Assembly (NCBI GenBank): GCA_022843585.1
Contig: JALHNJ010000003.1
Coordinates: forward strand, 1-64,000
Direction of reading: 5' to 3'
DNA: 64,000 nt
DNA from: Chitinophagaceae bacterium
GTDB taxonomy: Bacteria > Bacteroidota > Bacteroidia > Chitinophagales > Chitinophagaceae
The translations under genes and the position numbers were made by a program. Numbering within the stretch: the stretch's first letter is position 1; every line of letters starts with the position of its first letter. Below the pieces are notes generated by a model. The model saw only the letters and a program-made list of their open reading frames with translations, did not search any database and had not been told where the DNA came from. Positions 1 to 6,393 of the stretch are shown here, piece by piece.

Positions 1-1
1 T

Positions 2-232
2 GTTAGAAAGGCTCTAAGGCCTATGGGGTTTTACGGTCTTATTCCACCTCTTGTTCTTTCTATATCTGTTCTTTTACTGTTACTAAATTTATTGATTTGT
101 AAACATAGGATGGGTTTTGCGTCAGCGGGGGGCGACGAACATATCCTCATCTTAGTGCTACTATCAGCTGCATATCCGGCTGACCGAACACGGATGAGCA
201 ATAGAATATATTTTCAACTTTTGTACCTTTAA
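2..232 (+). CDS. partial membrane protein, C-terminal end only
   Basis: The frame is open from the left edge of the window to the stop at 230-232, so this is probably the end of a gene that starts outside. An internal ATG lies at 23. One strongly hydrophobic stretch of about 20 residues (residues 8-27 counted from that ATG) suggests a membrane segment. From about base 100 the reading frame runs into the left arm of the repeat element described at 96-306, so the C-terminus is encoded by repeat DNA. The complete gene at 374-892 shows the same arrangement. No family was recognised. The stretch could also be non-coding. Confidence 0.3.
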   Translation, partial: VRKALRPMGFYGLIPPLVLSISVLLLLLNLLICKHRMGFASAGGDEHILILVLLSAAYPADRTRMSNRIYFQLLYL

Positions 233-306
233 TCGGCTTCAGTTCCGGGCTTGACGTTTTCCAAATGCCCCGCCGAACGCAAAGCCCTGCTCGTTGTAGG
301 CAAGCT
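96..306. repeat. attC-like inverted-arm element, copy A
   Basis: Bases 112-130 are largely the reverse complement of 268-287, giving a long imperfect stem around a loop of about 140 nt. The right part (from about 214 to 306) is clearly related to the right part of copy B (about 970-1062), sharing the block GTTCCGGGCT.GACGTT. The right arm ends in CGTTGTAGGCAAG, against CGTTATGGGCAAG in copy B. Matching points in the left and right arms are both offset from copy B by 756-757 bases, so the two copies have almost the same internal spacing. Long folded sites that end each one-gene cassette are typical of integron attC sites. The simple attC core consensus is not matched exactly, so this identity is inference. 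Confidence 0.55.
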
Positions 307-373
307 TAAAGCAGCATCCGTTTTCAAAATAATAATCCTTGCAGACCATTATTGAGACAGTTATAAGCAGACA

Positions 374-892
374 ATGAACAGACTAAAAATTATACTTCTT
401 TTAGTTCTCGTATTCTTCTTGACGATTAGTTTAGCTGTTTACAATGAGAACAGTTATAGGATTCTTGTTCGCTTTTTCTTTAACTTTTTTCAGGGTGACA
501 AAATAAAGTTCGTAGGTAAAAACTTCCATTTATTTGCAAGCCCATATTTTGTTGTTGCATTTGGACTGTTCTCGGTTGTATTTACATTGCTTTTGTATGG
601 ACAAAGTAAGAAAAGCGGATTTATTTATTCGGCTTTAGCAATCATTCTTTTTTTCATTACGACAATGGCGACAACTTATCTTGACAGTACATCTAAAATC
701 ATTGAATGCACTGCTTGCCAAGACGGAGTAAGAAGTTTGCACTACAATGCAGTTAATTATGACTTTCATTTTATCACAAGTTTGGTAGTGGGACTATTGC
801 CTTTACTTTGGACTTCTATTAAAATGCACATCACAAAAAGGCGACACAGAAAGCCTGCCTACAACATTGGTATTGCTGCAAGTGGGGCATGA
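374..892 (+). CDS. hypothetical four-helix membrane protein in a cassette-like unit
   Basis: Protein of 172 aa, not recognised. Four hydrophobic segments are visible: residues about 5-22, 53-77, 82-103 and 133-152. Loops between them hold a Cys-x-x-Cys pair (ECTACQ, near residue 113) and the C-terminus carries a basic cluster (KRRHRK). The last residues (KPAYNIGIAASGA) are encoded by the left arm of repeat copy B, so the stop codon at 890-892 lies inside the repeat. The gene is the only one between repeat copies A and B. This suggests it was carried in as a one-gene cassette. No function can be proposed. Confidence 0.6.
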   Translation: MNRLKIILLLVLVFFLTISLAVYNENSYRILVRFFFNFFQGDKIKFVGKNFHLFASPYFVVAFGLFSVVFTLLLYGQSKKSGFIYSALAIILFFITTMATTYLDSTSKIIECTACQDGVRSLHYNAVNYDFHFITSLVVGLLPLLWTSIKMHITKRRHRKPAYNIGIAASGA

Positions 893-1062
893 CGTTGAAA
901 CTTTGGCTGTTTGCATCGCTGTACTTTTGTTCCAGCAGACGAATATCTATGTGGCTTTTTGTTGTTAACTTCAACTTTAGTTTTTCAATTGGGCAGCGGT
1001 TCCGGGCTGGACGTTATAAAATATCCCACCTGCAGCAATACCTGCCCGTTATGGGCAAGTTT
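852..1062. repeat. attC-like inverted-arm element, copy B
   Basis: The left arm 869-886 and right arm 1025-1042 are reverse complements at 17 of 18 positions. The pairing extends outward imperfectly (GCCTACAAC near 857 against GTTATGGGC near 1049). The loop is about 140 nt. The element is a direct repeat of copy A at an offset of 756-757 bases. It overlaps the 3' end of the gene at 374-892. The right-arm tip also forms a small hairpin of its own (GCCC-GTTAT-GGGC). The likely function is a recombination site of a cassette array. No integrase gene lies in the window to support this. Confidence 0.6.
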
Positions 1063-1160
1063 GTATTCTATCTAAAAGCAATCAAAAAAATGTAACAGAA
1101 CCAATTTCACAAAAATCAGTAAAACGCCTCCAATAGTTTTAACCAATAAATACTTGCACA

Positions 1161-1775
1161 ATGATAAAAACTATATTGCTTGTATGCTCCCTGCTCATTA
1201 GTACTGTGATGATTGCACAGGTACCCGGTGACCCCGATGTGGAGATAAAGACACAAACACATTCACTAAGGATTTACCAGGGCTGGAAAGACATTTTTAA
1301 AAATACAGAAAAGGCTGTCTCACTGATCAGTTCTGAAAATTCAGGCCGTGTACCTTCTCAGATATTCAGGGAATGCTCAGGTTACTGGTTAAGAACACCC
1401 AGTACTATGAGCAGTATCAATATCAGGTTCGATGAAACTGAATCATATACTTTAGATAAGGGTAAACAGGACTTTATTGACCAAGCCATCAGCCGGAGTG
1501 GATTGACAAAAGATAAAATAAAAATCACCGAGGAACAAGTCACTCTGGCAAATGGAACCACGGGTCAACTTCTATTTTGTGTATGCCCCGATTCGAAAGG
1601 CATGATCAGTGGAAATTATTTTGATTGCGAACTCTCTTTTCCATCAGCAAGTAAGAAAGGTGCTGTAATAACCTATACCATTTTTATAGAAGGAGTTCCT
1701 AACCTGGCACCTGTTGAAACCTCTATTTGGAAGAATTATTTTAAAAAGGTATTAGTATCAATTAAGCCTCTTTAA
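1161..1775 (+). CDS. hypothetical secreted protein
   Basis: Protein of 204 aa with an N-terminal signal peptide (MIKTILLVCSLLISTVMIAQ, cleavage expected just after). The mature part has cysteines near residues 70, 137 and 139 (a CVCP motif) and 151. The remainder looks soluble and beta-rich. The start ATG is the first in frame and gives a well-formed signal peptide. The gene stands alone, downstream of the cassette-like region and upstream of a repeat-rich gap. No domain was recognised. An exported (periplasmic or surface) location is inferred from the signal peptide alone. Confidence 0.6.
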   Translation: MIKTILLVCSLLISTVMIAQVPGDPDVEIKTQTHSLRIYQGWKDIFKNTEKAVSLISSENSGRVPSQIFRECSGYWLRTPSTMSSINIRFDETESYTLDKGKQDFIDQAISRSGLTKDKIKITEEQVTLANGTTGQLLFCVCPDSKGMISGNYFDCELSFPSASKKGAVITYTIFIEGVPNLAPVETSIWKNYFKKVLVSIKPL

Positions 1776-1894
1776 ATAGAGAGCATATTGCCTGCCCGGC
1801 GTCTCCGCCCTACCCGTAAACGTTCCGGCCCAAGTCCCAGTTGTCCTGAGTCTTTCAATCAATAAACAAAATAAAAATTTTAGGGTAGTTGTAT

Positions 1895-1909
1895 TTAGTC
1901 TGCGACTAA
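1895..1909. repeat. TAGTC-TGC-GACTA hairpin repeat, copy 1
   Basis: Perfect 6-bp inverted repeat around TGC. Its partner at 3030-3044 has the outer pair changed from T-A to G-C with pairing kept. Confidence 0.5.
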
Positions 1910-1956
1910 GCATTGGCTTTGCAAAAGCCATTAGCACAAAACATTTCCCCTTCTTC

Positions 1957-1991
1957 ACGCCTCGGTTGGTCTTTTCTTCCACCAACCGAAT
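1957..1991. repeat. CGGTTGGT/ACCAACCG hairpin repeat, copy 1
   Basis: A 35-bp unit starting ACGCC with a perfect 8-bp stem (1963-1970 and 1981-1988) and a pyrimidine-rich 10-nt loop. It is nearly identical to 3313-3347. Confidence 0.65.
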
Positions 1992-2112
1992 TAAGTAAGT
2001 AAGTTCTCTACATTATTCAATATATTTTACTCTCCACCGTCTCCAGTAAATATATCAACAGGCAGGGGATAATTGCTAATTAACTAACGTCGGCTAATTA
2101 TTATTTTCAGGA

Positions 2113-2571
2113 ATGGAGATATATAAACTTGAAAAGCTGCGGCTTGATTATGAAGTAGGATTTAAAGAAGCAGTTTTTGCTGAGTTGATTTCACCGGGTA
2201 AAGTACTTCCCATCTCTGGTAGTTGGGGCTATTCAGAAGACAGGCCCATTGTAATAGAGAAAGATCATGCTGCCGTTAACCCGTTTCTTCCGTTTGATTA
2301 TGTAGGTTTCCAGCACTGGATCGCCCAAAAAAGGGTAGAGCAGGAATTGATCATATACCGGCAACGGGGAAGTGATCCAATAAAAGTAAAATGCTATCTC
2401 AAAGAATCAAAACTTATTAAAAAGAAGAATAGAATTTTCGAATACCTGGTATTCGCTTTCTTTGCACGCCATAAAAAATTTGATATCGTTTACCGGTATA
2501 ATCCAGAATACTGGTTCGATATAACAAGTATTCACAGCAATCCCTCAATTTTCTGCGTAACTAACACATAG
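2113..2571 (+). CDS. hypothetical protein
   Basis: Protein of 152 aa with no signal peptide or membrane segment, so probably cytoplasmic. It has a mixed charged composition with a lysine-rich patch around residues 90-107 and many aromatic residues in the last third (FEYLVFAFFARHKKFDIVYRY). It lies isolated between the hairpin-repeat gap upstream and the 21-bp repeat array that begins 8 bases after its stop. No family was recognised. The coding call rests on length, an unbroken frame and a sensible amino-acid composition. Confidence 0.5.
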   Translation: MEIYKLEKLRLDYEVGFKEAVFAELISPGKVLPISGSWGYSEDRPIVIEKDHAAVNPFLPFDYVGFQHWIAQKRVEQELIIYRQRGSDPIKVKCYLKESKLIKKKNRIFEYLVFAFFARHKKFDIVYRYNPEYWFDITSIHSNPSIFCVTNT

Positions 2572-2578
2572 TCACCCG

Positions 2579-2851
2579 CTGCAAGAGGCATCTGCTTTGT
2601 TGCAAAGGCAATCTGCTCCGCTGCAAGAGCAATCTGTGCTGCTGCAATTACAGGCAGCGCTGTTGCAATGGCAGTCTGCTGCCCTGCATGAGACATCTGC
2701 ACTTCTGCAAGAACAATCTGCTCCTCTGCAAGAGATATTTACCCGGCTGCAAAGACCATCTGCACTGTTGCAATGGCAGCCTGCGCTGCTGCAATGACAG
2801 GCTGCCGTCCTGCAAACGACAACTGTACTCCTACAAAGAGTTTCTGTCTTT
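2579..2851. repeat. array of thirteen 21-bp tandem repeats
   Basis: Thirteen consecutive units of exactly 21 bp, each beginning CTGCAA or a close variant (unit starts 2579, 2600, 2621 and so on to 2831). Units differ by substitutions but there is not one insertion or deletion. On the minus strand a frame open from an ATG at 2911-2913 to a stop at 2572 crosses all thirteen units. It would encode a 113-aa cysteine-rich protein with a seven-residue period of the form C-x-C-x-x-A-D. On the plus strand the matching frame reads a Leu/Gln heptad (LQEQSAP-like) but stops at 2797. Period-21 structure without indels favours selection on a reading frame, more likely the minus one. The array could also be a non-coding minisatellite. 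Confidence 0.75.
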
Positions 2852-3029
2852 AAAAAATCACTAACTACGGCTTGGCAATAGCATCCATTCTTTGATCCTA
2901 TTTGCCCATTCAATCAGCTAAGGCAGGGTTCTTTTATATCAACTCAAAAAGAATGGCAACAAAAAGCTTTTTTTAAAATCCCCAGTTGTAAGTAGTGTTC
3001 AATAAATAAAGAAAGTTGAAAGGTTGTCC

Positions 3030-3044
3030 GTAGTCTGCGACTAC
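3030..3044. repeat. TAGTC-TGC-GACTA hairpin repeat, copy 2
   Basis: GTAGTC-TGC-GACTAC. Same core as 1895-1909 with a compensated change at the base of the stem. Confidence 0.5.
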
Positions 3045-3248
3045 TGACTGAAAAATCTCAAAATATTTCTGCTATAACTTTACCAAGTTCTACAAATTTG
3101 CTAGATCCTTCCAGGGCGAAGTCTCAGCCAGCAGTATTTTTAAAGTATAAAGAATATATTCGCCGGACTCGCCGTTAGTTCTGCGAAACTTCTAGTATCC
3201 AGCAATATTCCATTGCCTGGGGCGATAAACACAGCATTACGTCTTACC

Positions 3249-3287
3249 AAAAGCAACTAAGTTTGCACTCCATCTAATACTTCCGCT
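3249..3287 (+). promoter_or_regulatory. orphan duplicate of the esterase promoter
   Basis: A 39-bp segment matching 4338-4376 at all but one position. It includes the -7 box TAAGTTTG (3258-3265) followed by CACTCC. The 4338 copy ends exactly at the esterase ATG. This copy is followed by no matching gene. Confidence 0.6.
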
Positions 3288-3312
3288 GTGGTAGGTGTTC
3301 GGCAAAAGTATC

Positions 3313-3347
3313 ACGCCTCGGTTGGTGTTTTCTTCCACCAACCGAAT
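3313..3347. repeat. CGGTTGGT/ACCAACCG hairpin repeat, copy 2
   Basis: Second copy of the unit at 1957-1991. Stems lie at 3319-3326 and 3337-3344. It differs by one loop base over the core. Confidence 0.65.
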
Positions 3348-3436
3348 AATATAAGTACATCAAACTCTTTAATATATTTACAACTCAGTGGGTGGTGAAA
3401 ATACAACCACCAGCCTTGGCGTAAAAGTCCTCAATC

Positions 3437-3964
3437 ATGATACATGAACAGAAAATAGAAATTGGGTTAAATAAAAAGAAGTTTAGAAACGGATTCATTA
3501 CATGCACCTGTCTTGCAATTTTAGGCCTAATATTATTTTCTTCAACAAACAACCAGATTGTAAAATATGGGGCAGTATTTATTTCAGTCCTTTTCTTGAG
3601 CTGTGGATCATTTTTTTTCATAAGAAAGCTTGCTGATAAAAATCCGGGAATTTTGGTTGATGACAAAGGAATACAAGACAATTCAAGTGTAATTTCTATA
3701 GGATTTATAAACTGGAATGACGTTAAAAAATTTACAAAGAGAACAGCCATTAAACAGGATTTTTTAGTAGTTGAAGTCAATAATCCTGAGTATTACATTG
3801 AAAAACAAGCAAACTTCATAATGAAGAAAGGTATGAGGCACAACTTTAAGCACTATGGCTCACCTCTTATGATTTCATCTAATTTTCTTAATTGCACTTT
3901 GGATGAATTAGTTATTATACTTGAGAAAAGATTATTAAGCCGTCAAGAAAATACAACGGACTAG
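3437..3964 (+). CDS. STM3941-family membrane protein
   Basis: Protein of 175 aa. Two hydrophobic segments near the N-terminus (residues about 19-36 and 42-62) are followed by a cytoplasmic domain containing GILVDDKGIQDNSS and the phrase FINWNDVKKF. This layout (short N-terminus, membrane hairpin, PH-like beta domain) resembles the STM3941 family of small uncharacterised bacterial membrane proteins, whose function is unknown. The gene sits alone between repeat-rich gaps and may be part of the same accessory stretch. Family assignment is from memory of the sequence pattern and is moderately sure. Confidence 0.55.
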   Translation: MIHEQKIEIGLNKKKFRNGFITCTCLAILGLILFSSTNNQIVKYGAVFISVLFLSCGSFFFIRKLADKNPGILVDDKGIQDNSSVISIGFINWNDVKKFTKRTAIKQDFLVVEVNNPEYYIEKQANFIMKKGMRHNFKHYGSPLMISSNFLNCTLDELVIILEKRLLSRQENTTD

Positions 3965-4080
3965 TTCCCCCTTGTTGTCTGTAGTGTTAAATAAATAAAA
4001 AAAGATGAAAGTTGTGATATAGTGCTGATTATACTTTTACCGCATCAGCAAGAATACAGGAAACAGTACCATTATAGGCA

Positions 4081-4088
4081 TATCTTTG
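4081..4088 (+). promoter_or_regulatory. promoter of the 31-codon lysine-rich gene
   Basis: TATCTTTG matches the Bacteroidota -7 consensus TAnnTTTG. It lies 77 bases before the ATG at 4166. Confidence 0.5.
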
Positions 4089-4165
4089 TTTACTGATGGC
4101 AAATAAAGATGGGAAGAAATTTCCTGCAGCCATAAATATAATTCTCTAACCTTAAATTTAATTGT

Positions 4166-4261
4166 ATGCCAAAAAAGAACGCTGAACCCAGGAAGAATAA
4201 GCCTACAAAAAAGAAAAGCTCAGCACAGAAGAAAGCGAATCCAAAGAAAAAATTACGCTAA
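4166..4261 (+). CDS. 31-aa lysine-rich small protein
   Basis: A short reading frame encodes 31 residues starting MPKKNAEPRKNKP and ending in KKKLR. About 40 percent are lysine or arginine, and there are no acidic residues except one Glu. A consensus promoter (4081-4088) lies upstream and a terminator hairpin (4275-4297) follows 14 bases after the stop, so it forms a complete transcription unit. Small strongly basic proteins usually bind nucleic acids or ribosomes, but nothing here proves that. It could alternatively be a small RNA with a chance frame. Confidence 0.5.
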   Translation: MPKKNAEPRKNKPTKKKSSAQKKANPKKKLR

Positions 4262-4274
4262 GACGAAATGCAAA

Positions 4275-4300
4275 GAGCCCGGTTAACAGCCGGGTTTCTA
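4275..4300 (+). terminator. terminator after the lysine-rich gene
   Basis: CCCGG (4278-4282) pairs with CCGGG (4290-4294), extended by three weaker pairs, and is followed by TTTCT. Confidence 0.5.
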
Positions 4301-4346
4301 TCGCCTTTGACGATAAAACAGGGTAGAAGGTGTTCTCAAAAGCAAC

Positions 4347-4354
4347 TAAGTTTG
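4347..4354 (+). promoter_or_regulatory. promoter of the esterase gene
   Basis: TAAGTTTG, followed by CACTCC, 22 bases before the ATG at 4377. It is part of the 39-bp segment duplicated at 3249-3287. Confidence 0.65.
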
Positions 4355-4376
4355 CACTCCATCTAATACTTCTGCT

Positions 4377-5384
4377 ATGAGAAAAATAGTATTACTGATA
4401 CTAAGCATATCACTTACGTTGACAAGTAATTCACTGGCTGCACAAGAATGCGGCACCCGGCAGTTAGATCCCAAAATTGCAGGCTTCTTAAAAATGATAA
4501 ACTACAAGGATCTCAGTTTGGAAGAGCTGCGCAGTTTACCTATTGAACAATTGAAATATGCAGGGCCACCTGCCATACCATATCCAAAAGAAGATATGGT
4601 TCGAATAAAAATTACCAAAGACAGTATCCCGGTTTTAGTATTTAATCCATTGCATAAGGATAGTTTGCCCATCATCATCAATTATCATGGAGGAGGTTTT
4701 ATTGCACCATTGATTCCATCTTTGGAACATTCTTTATGGCTGGATGCACAAACCTACGGTGCCATTGTGTTTGCAGTAGATTATAGAGTAGCACCGGAAC
4801 ATCCATTTCCTGCCGCAGTAGATGATAGTTACAATGCGTTTAAATGGATCGCAGAATATGGCGATGAGTTAGGTGGAGATACAAGCCGCATAACAATCAT
4901 GGGCAATAGTGCAGGAGCCAACCTGGTAGCAGTGATAGCACAAAAAGCAAAAAAAGAAAACCTTTCGCACAAAATAAAACTACAGGTAATGAACGGACTT
5001 CCTGCAGATCTTAGTCCGCAGCATATGGAAACATCTGTTTCTTATCAGCAAAATGCAGTCGGATTTTTTCAAACAAAAGCCGCCTGCTATTTCGCCGTAG
5101 AAAAATATGCACCCGGCCAGTATAAAAATCCGGAAGTATCGCCCATACTAACCAAAGATGTAAAAGGCTTGCCACCAGCTGTAATTATTAATGCAGAATT
5201 CGATCCGCTCAGGGAGGATGGTATTTTATATGCCAATAAACTACGGCAGGCAGGAGTAAGAGTTTGGGAGAAATGTTTTGCCGGCCAGATACACTGTTTA
5301 ATAGGTTTGCTACCCGATGATGTGGAGCAAAAGCAATACGAATCATTTATAAAAATGGCTATGAAAGAAGTGTTCTTGCACTAA
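4377..5384 (+). CDS. secreted HSL-type alpha/beta-hydrolase (esterase)
   Basis: Protein of 335 aa with a signal peptide ending near residue 22 (SLAAQ). It carries the marks of the hormone-sensitive-lipase group of carboxylesterases: the oxyanion motif HGGGF (104-108), the phrase YRVAPEHPFPAA (137-147), the nucleophile elbow GNSAG with Ser178, Asp276 in NAEFDPLRED and His306 in GQIHC. All three catalytic residues are present at normal spacing, so it should hydrolyse short-chain esters in the periplasm or outside the cell. The substrate cannot be read from sequence. It has its own promoter with a 39-bp duplicate about 1.1 kb upstream. Transcribed alone. Confidence 0.8.
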   Translation: MRKIVLLILSISLTLTSNSLAAQECGTRQLDPKIAGFLKMINYKDLSLEELRSLPIEQLKYAGPPAIPYPKEDMVRIKITKDSIPVLVFNPLHKDSLPIIINYHGGGFIAPLIPSLEHSLWLDAQTYGAIVFAVDYRVAPEHPFPAAVDDSYNAFKWIAEYGDELGGDTSRITIMGNSAGANLVAVIAQKAKKENLSHKIKLQVMNGLPADLSPQHMETSVSYQQNAVGFFQTKAACYFAVEKYAPGQYKNPEVSPILTKDVKGLPPAVIINAEFDPLREDGILYANKLRQAGVRVWEKCFAGQIHCLIGLLPDDVEQKQYESFIKMAMKEVFLH

Positions 5385-5494
5385 ATCCCTTTCGTCAATA
5401 TTCTATATAAATAGCTGAAAGAATAAAACAATATACCCTTCTCACGGGATATATAAGGCGTTAACAAGTTGTTCCTTTATTCAAAATTTAGAAC

Positions 5495-6322
5495 ATGAAA
5501 AAGCTATTCTTACTCCTGGTTGTTACCGGTGCTATTATTTCAACTAATGCACAAGCTGTTATAAAGAAGGAATTAAAAAAAGGTATCACCCTCAAAATGC
5601 CCCGCACTGCCGATAGTGAAATGCCCGGCACAAGGGGAGCAGCAGTGGTCTGGCATCCGGTTCAAAAAAAATATTACGCTTCTATGGCGGGTAATATAGC
5701 TTACCCGATGGGTGTTTTTGATGCAACAGGTAAACTTCTTTCGGCTGAAACATTGAATACCGATGCAGACACAAGAGGGCTTTGGTACAATACACAGAAA
5801 AAAGAAATACAGGGCAATGAGTATAACGATTATGGCTGGTTTAGCTATACACTTGATGCGAAAGGAATACCCGTTAAGGTCACTACTTTTTTAGAAGGAA
5901 AAAATCAGCCCGATGTTAATTCAGTAGGAGCATACAATCCCGCTAAGCAACAGGTTTTATTTCTGTTTGGGGATGAAGTGCTTTTTTATTCCTTAGATGG
6001 AATAGAAACCGGTACTCCGCTAACAATAAATTGGGGCATTGCAAAAAACGCAAAAGAGCCGGCAGATGAAGATGAAACCCGAACTGCACAAGACTATAAT
6101 TACACAACAGTTGTTTACACTGGTATAAAAGGAGCAGAGCTTGGCTTTATTAATACCTACGATGGCCAGATCGAGTTATATAATATTGTGGATGGCTACT
6201 TAACCAGGAAACTGACGTTACCATCGGATGCTTCACTGAATGGCACATTCAATTTTTCTTATACTAATGGTATGTTCTGGTTATTTAACATGGAAGAAAG
6301 AACCTGGACAGCGTATAAATAA
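5495..6322 (+). CDS. hypothetical secreted protein, propeller-like
   Basis: Protein of 275 aa with a clear signal peptide (MKKLFLLLVVTGAIISTNAQA). The mature part has repeated blocks with aromatic and glycine motifs (VVWHPVQKKYYAS, GLWYNTQKKEIQGN, SVGAYNPAKQQVLF, YTNGMFWLF) that resemble successive blades of a beta-propeller, though no known repeat signature is complete. Probably periplasmic or surface-exposed. It is separated from the esterase by 110 bases and has no obvious partner. Family not recognised. Confidence 0.55.
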   Translation: MKKLFLLLVVTGAIISTNAQAVIKKELKKGITLKMPRTADSEMPGTRGAAVVWHPVQKKYYASMAGNIAYPMGVFDATGKLLSAETLNTDADTRGLWYNTQKKEIQGNEYNDYGWFSYTLDAKGIPVKVTTFLEGKNQPDVNSVGAYNPAKQQVLFLFGDEVLFYSLDGIETGTPLTINWGIAKNAKEPADEDETRTAQDYNYTTVVYTGIKGAELGFINTYDGQIELYNIVDGYLTRKLTLPSDASLNGTFNFSYTNGMFWLFNMEERTWTAYK

Positions 6323-6393
6323 ACCATTTTGAATATTAATTGATTGGCGAAATCATCACAAATATTTTTTGATGATTCCGCCAGTTTGATTAA

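Larger units (their letters stand above)
1776..2112. other. intergenic stretch with hairpin repeats
   Basis: No convincing gene is seen in this 337-base gap. It holds a short perfect inverted repeat (1895-1909, TTAGTC-TGC-GACTAA) and a larger repeat whose 8-bp stem CGGTTGGT/ACCAACCG lies at 1963-1970 and 1981-1988. Both have second copies in the 2852-3436 gap. An AT-rich block at 1853-1890 (CAATAAA-type) also recurs near 2999 and 3990. Confidence 0.6.
2852..3436. other. repeat-rich gap without a clear gene
   Basis: No convincing reading frame is seen here. It contains the second copy of the TGC-loop hairpin (3030-3044), an orphan copy of a promoter segment (3249-3287), the second CGGTTGGT hairpin repeat (3313-3347), and AT-rich blocks resembling those at 1853-1890 and 3981-4010. 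Confidence 0.55.

Noticed and set aside
889-1095. 68-codon frame just after the membrane-protein gene
   Set aside because: It lies almost wholly inside repeat copy B and has no convincing composition.
1758-1985. 75-codon minus-strand frame
   Set aside because: It runs through the hairpin repeats and the end of the secreted-protein gene; it looks like a chance frame.
2597-2797. plus-strand Leu/Gln heptad frame in the 21-bp array
   Set aside because: It stops at unit 11, while the minus frame stays open through all thirteen units. Listed only under the repeat.
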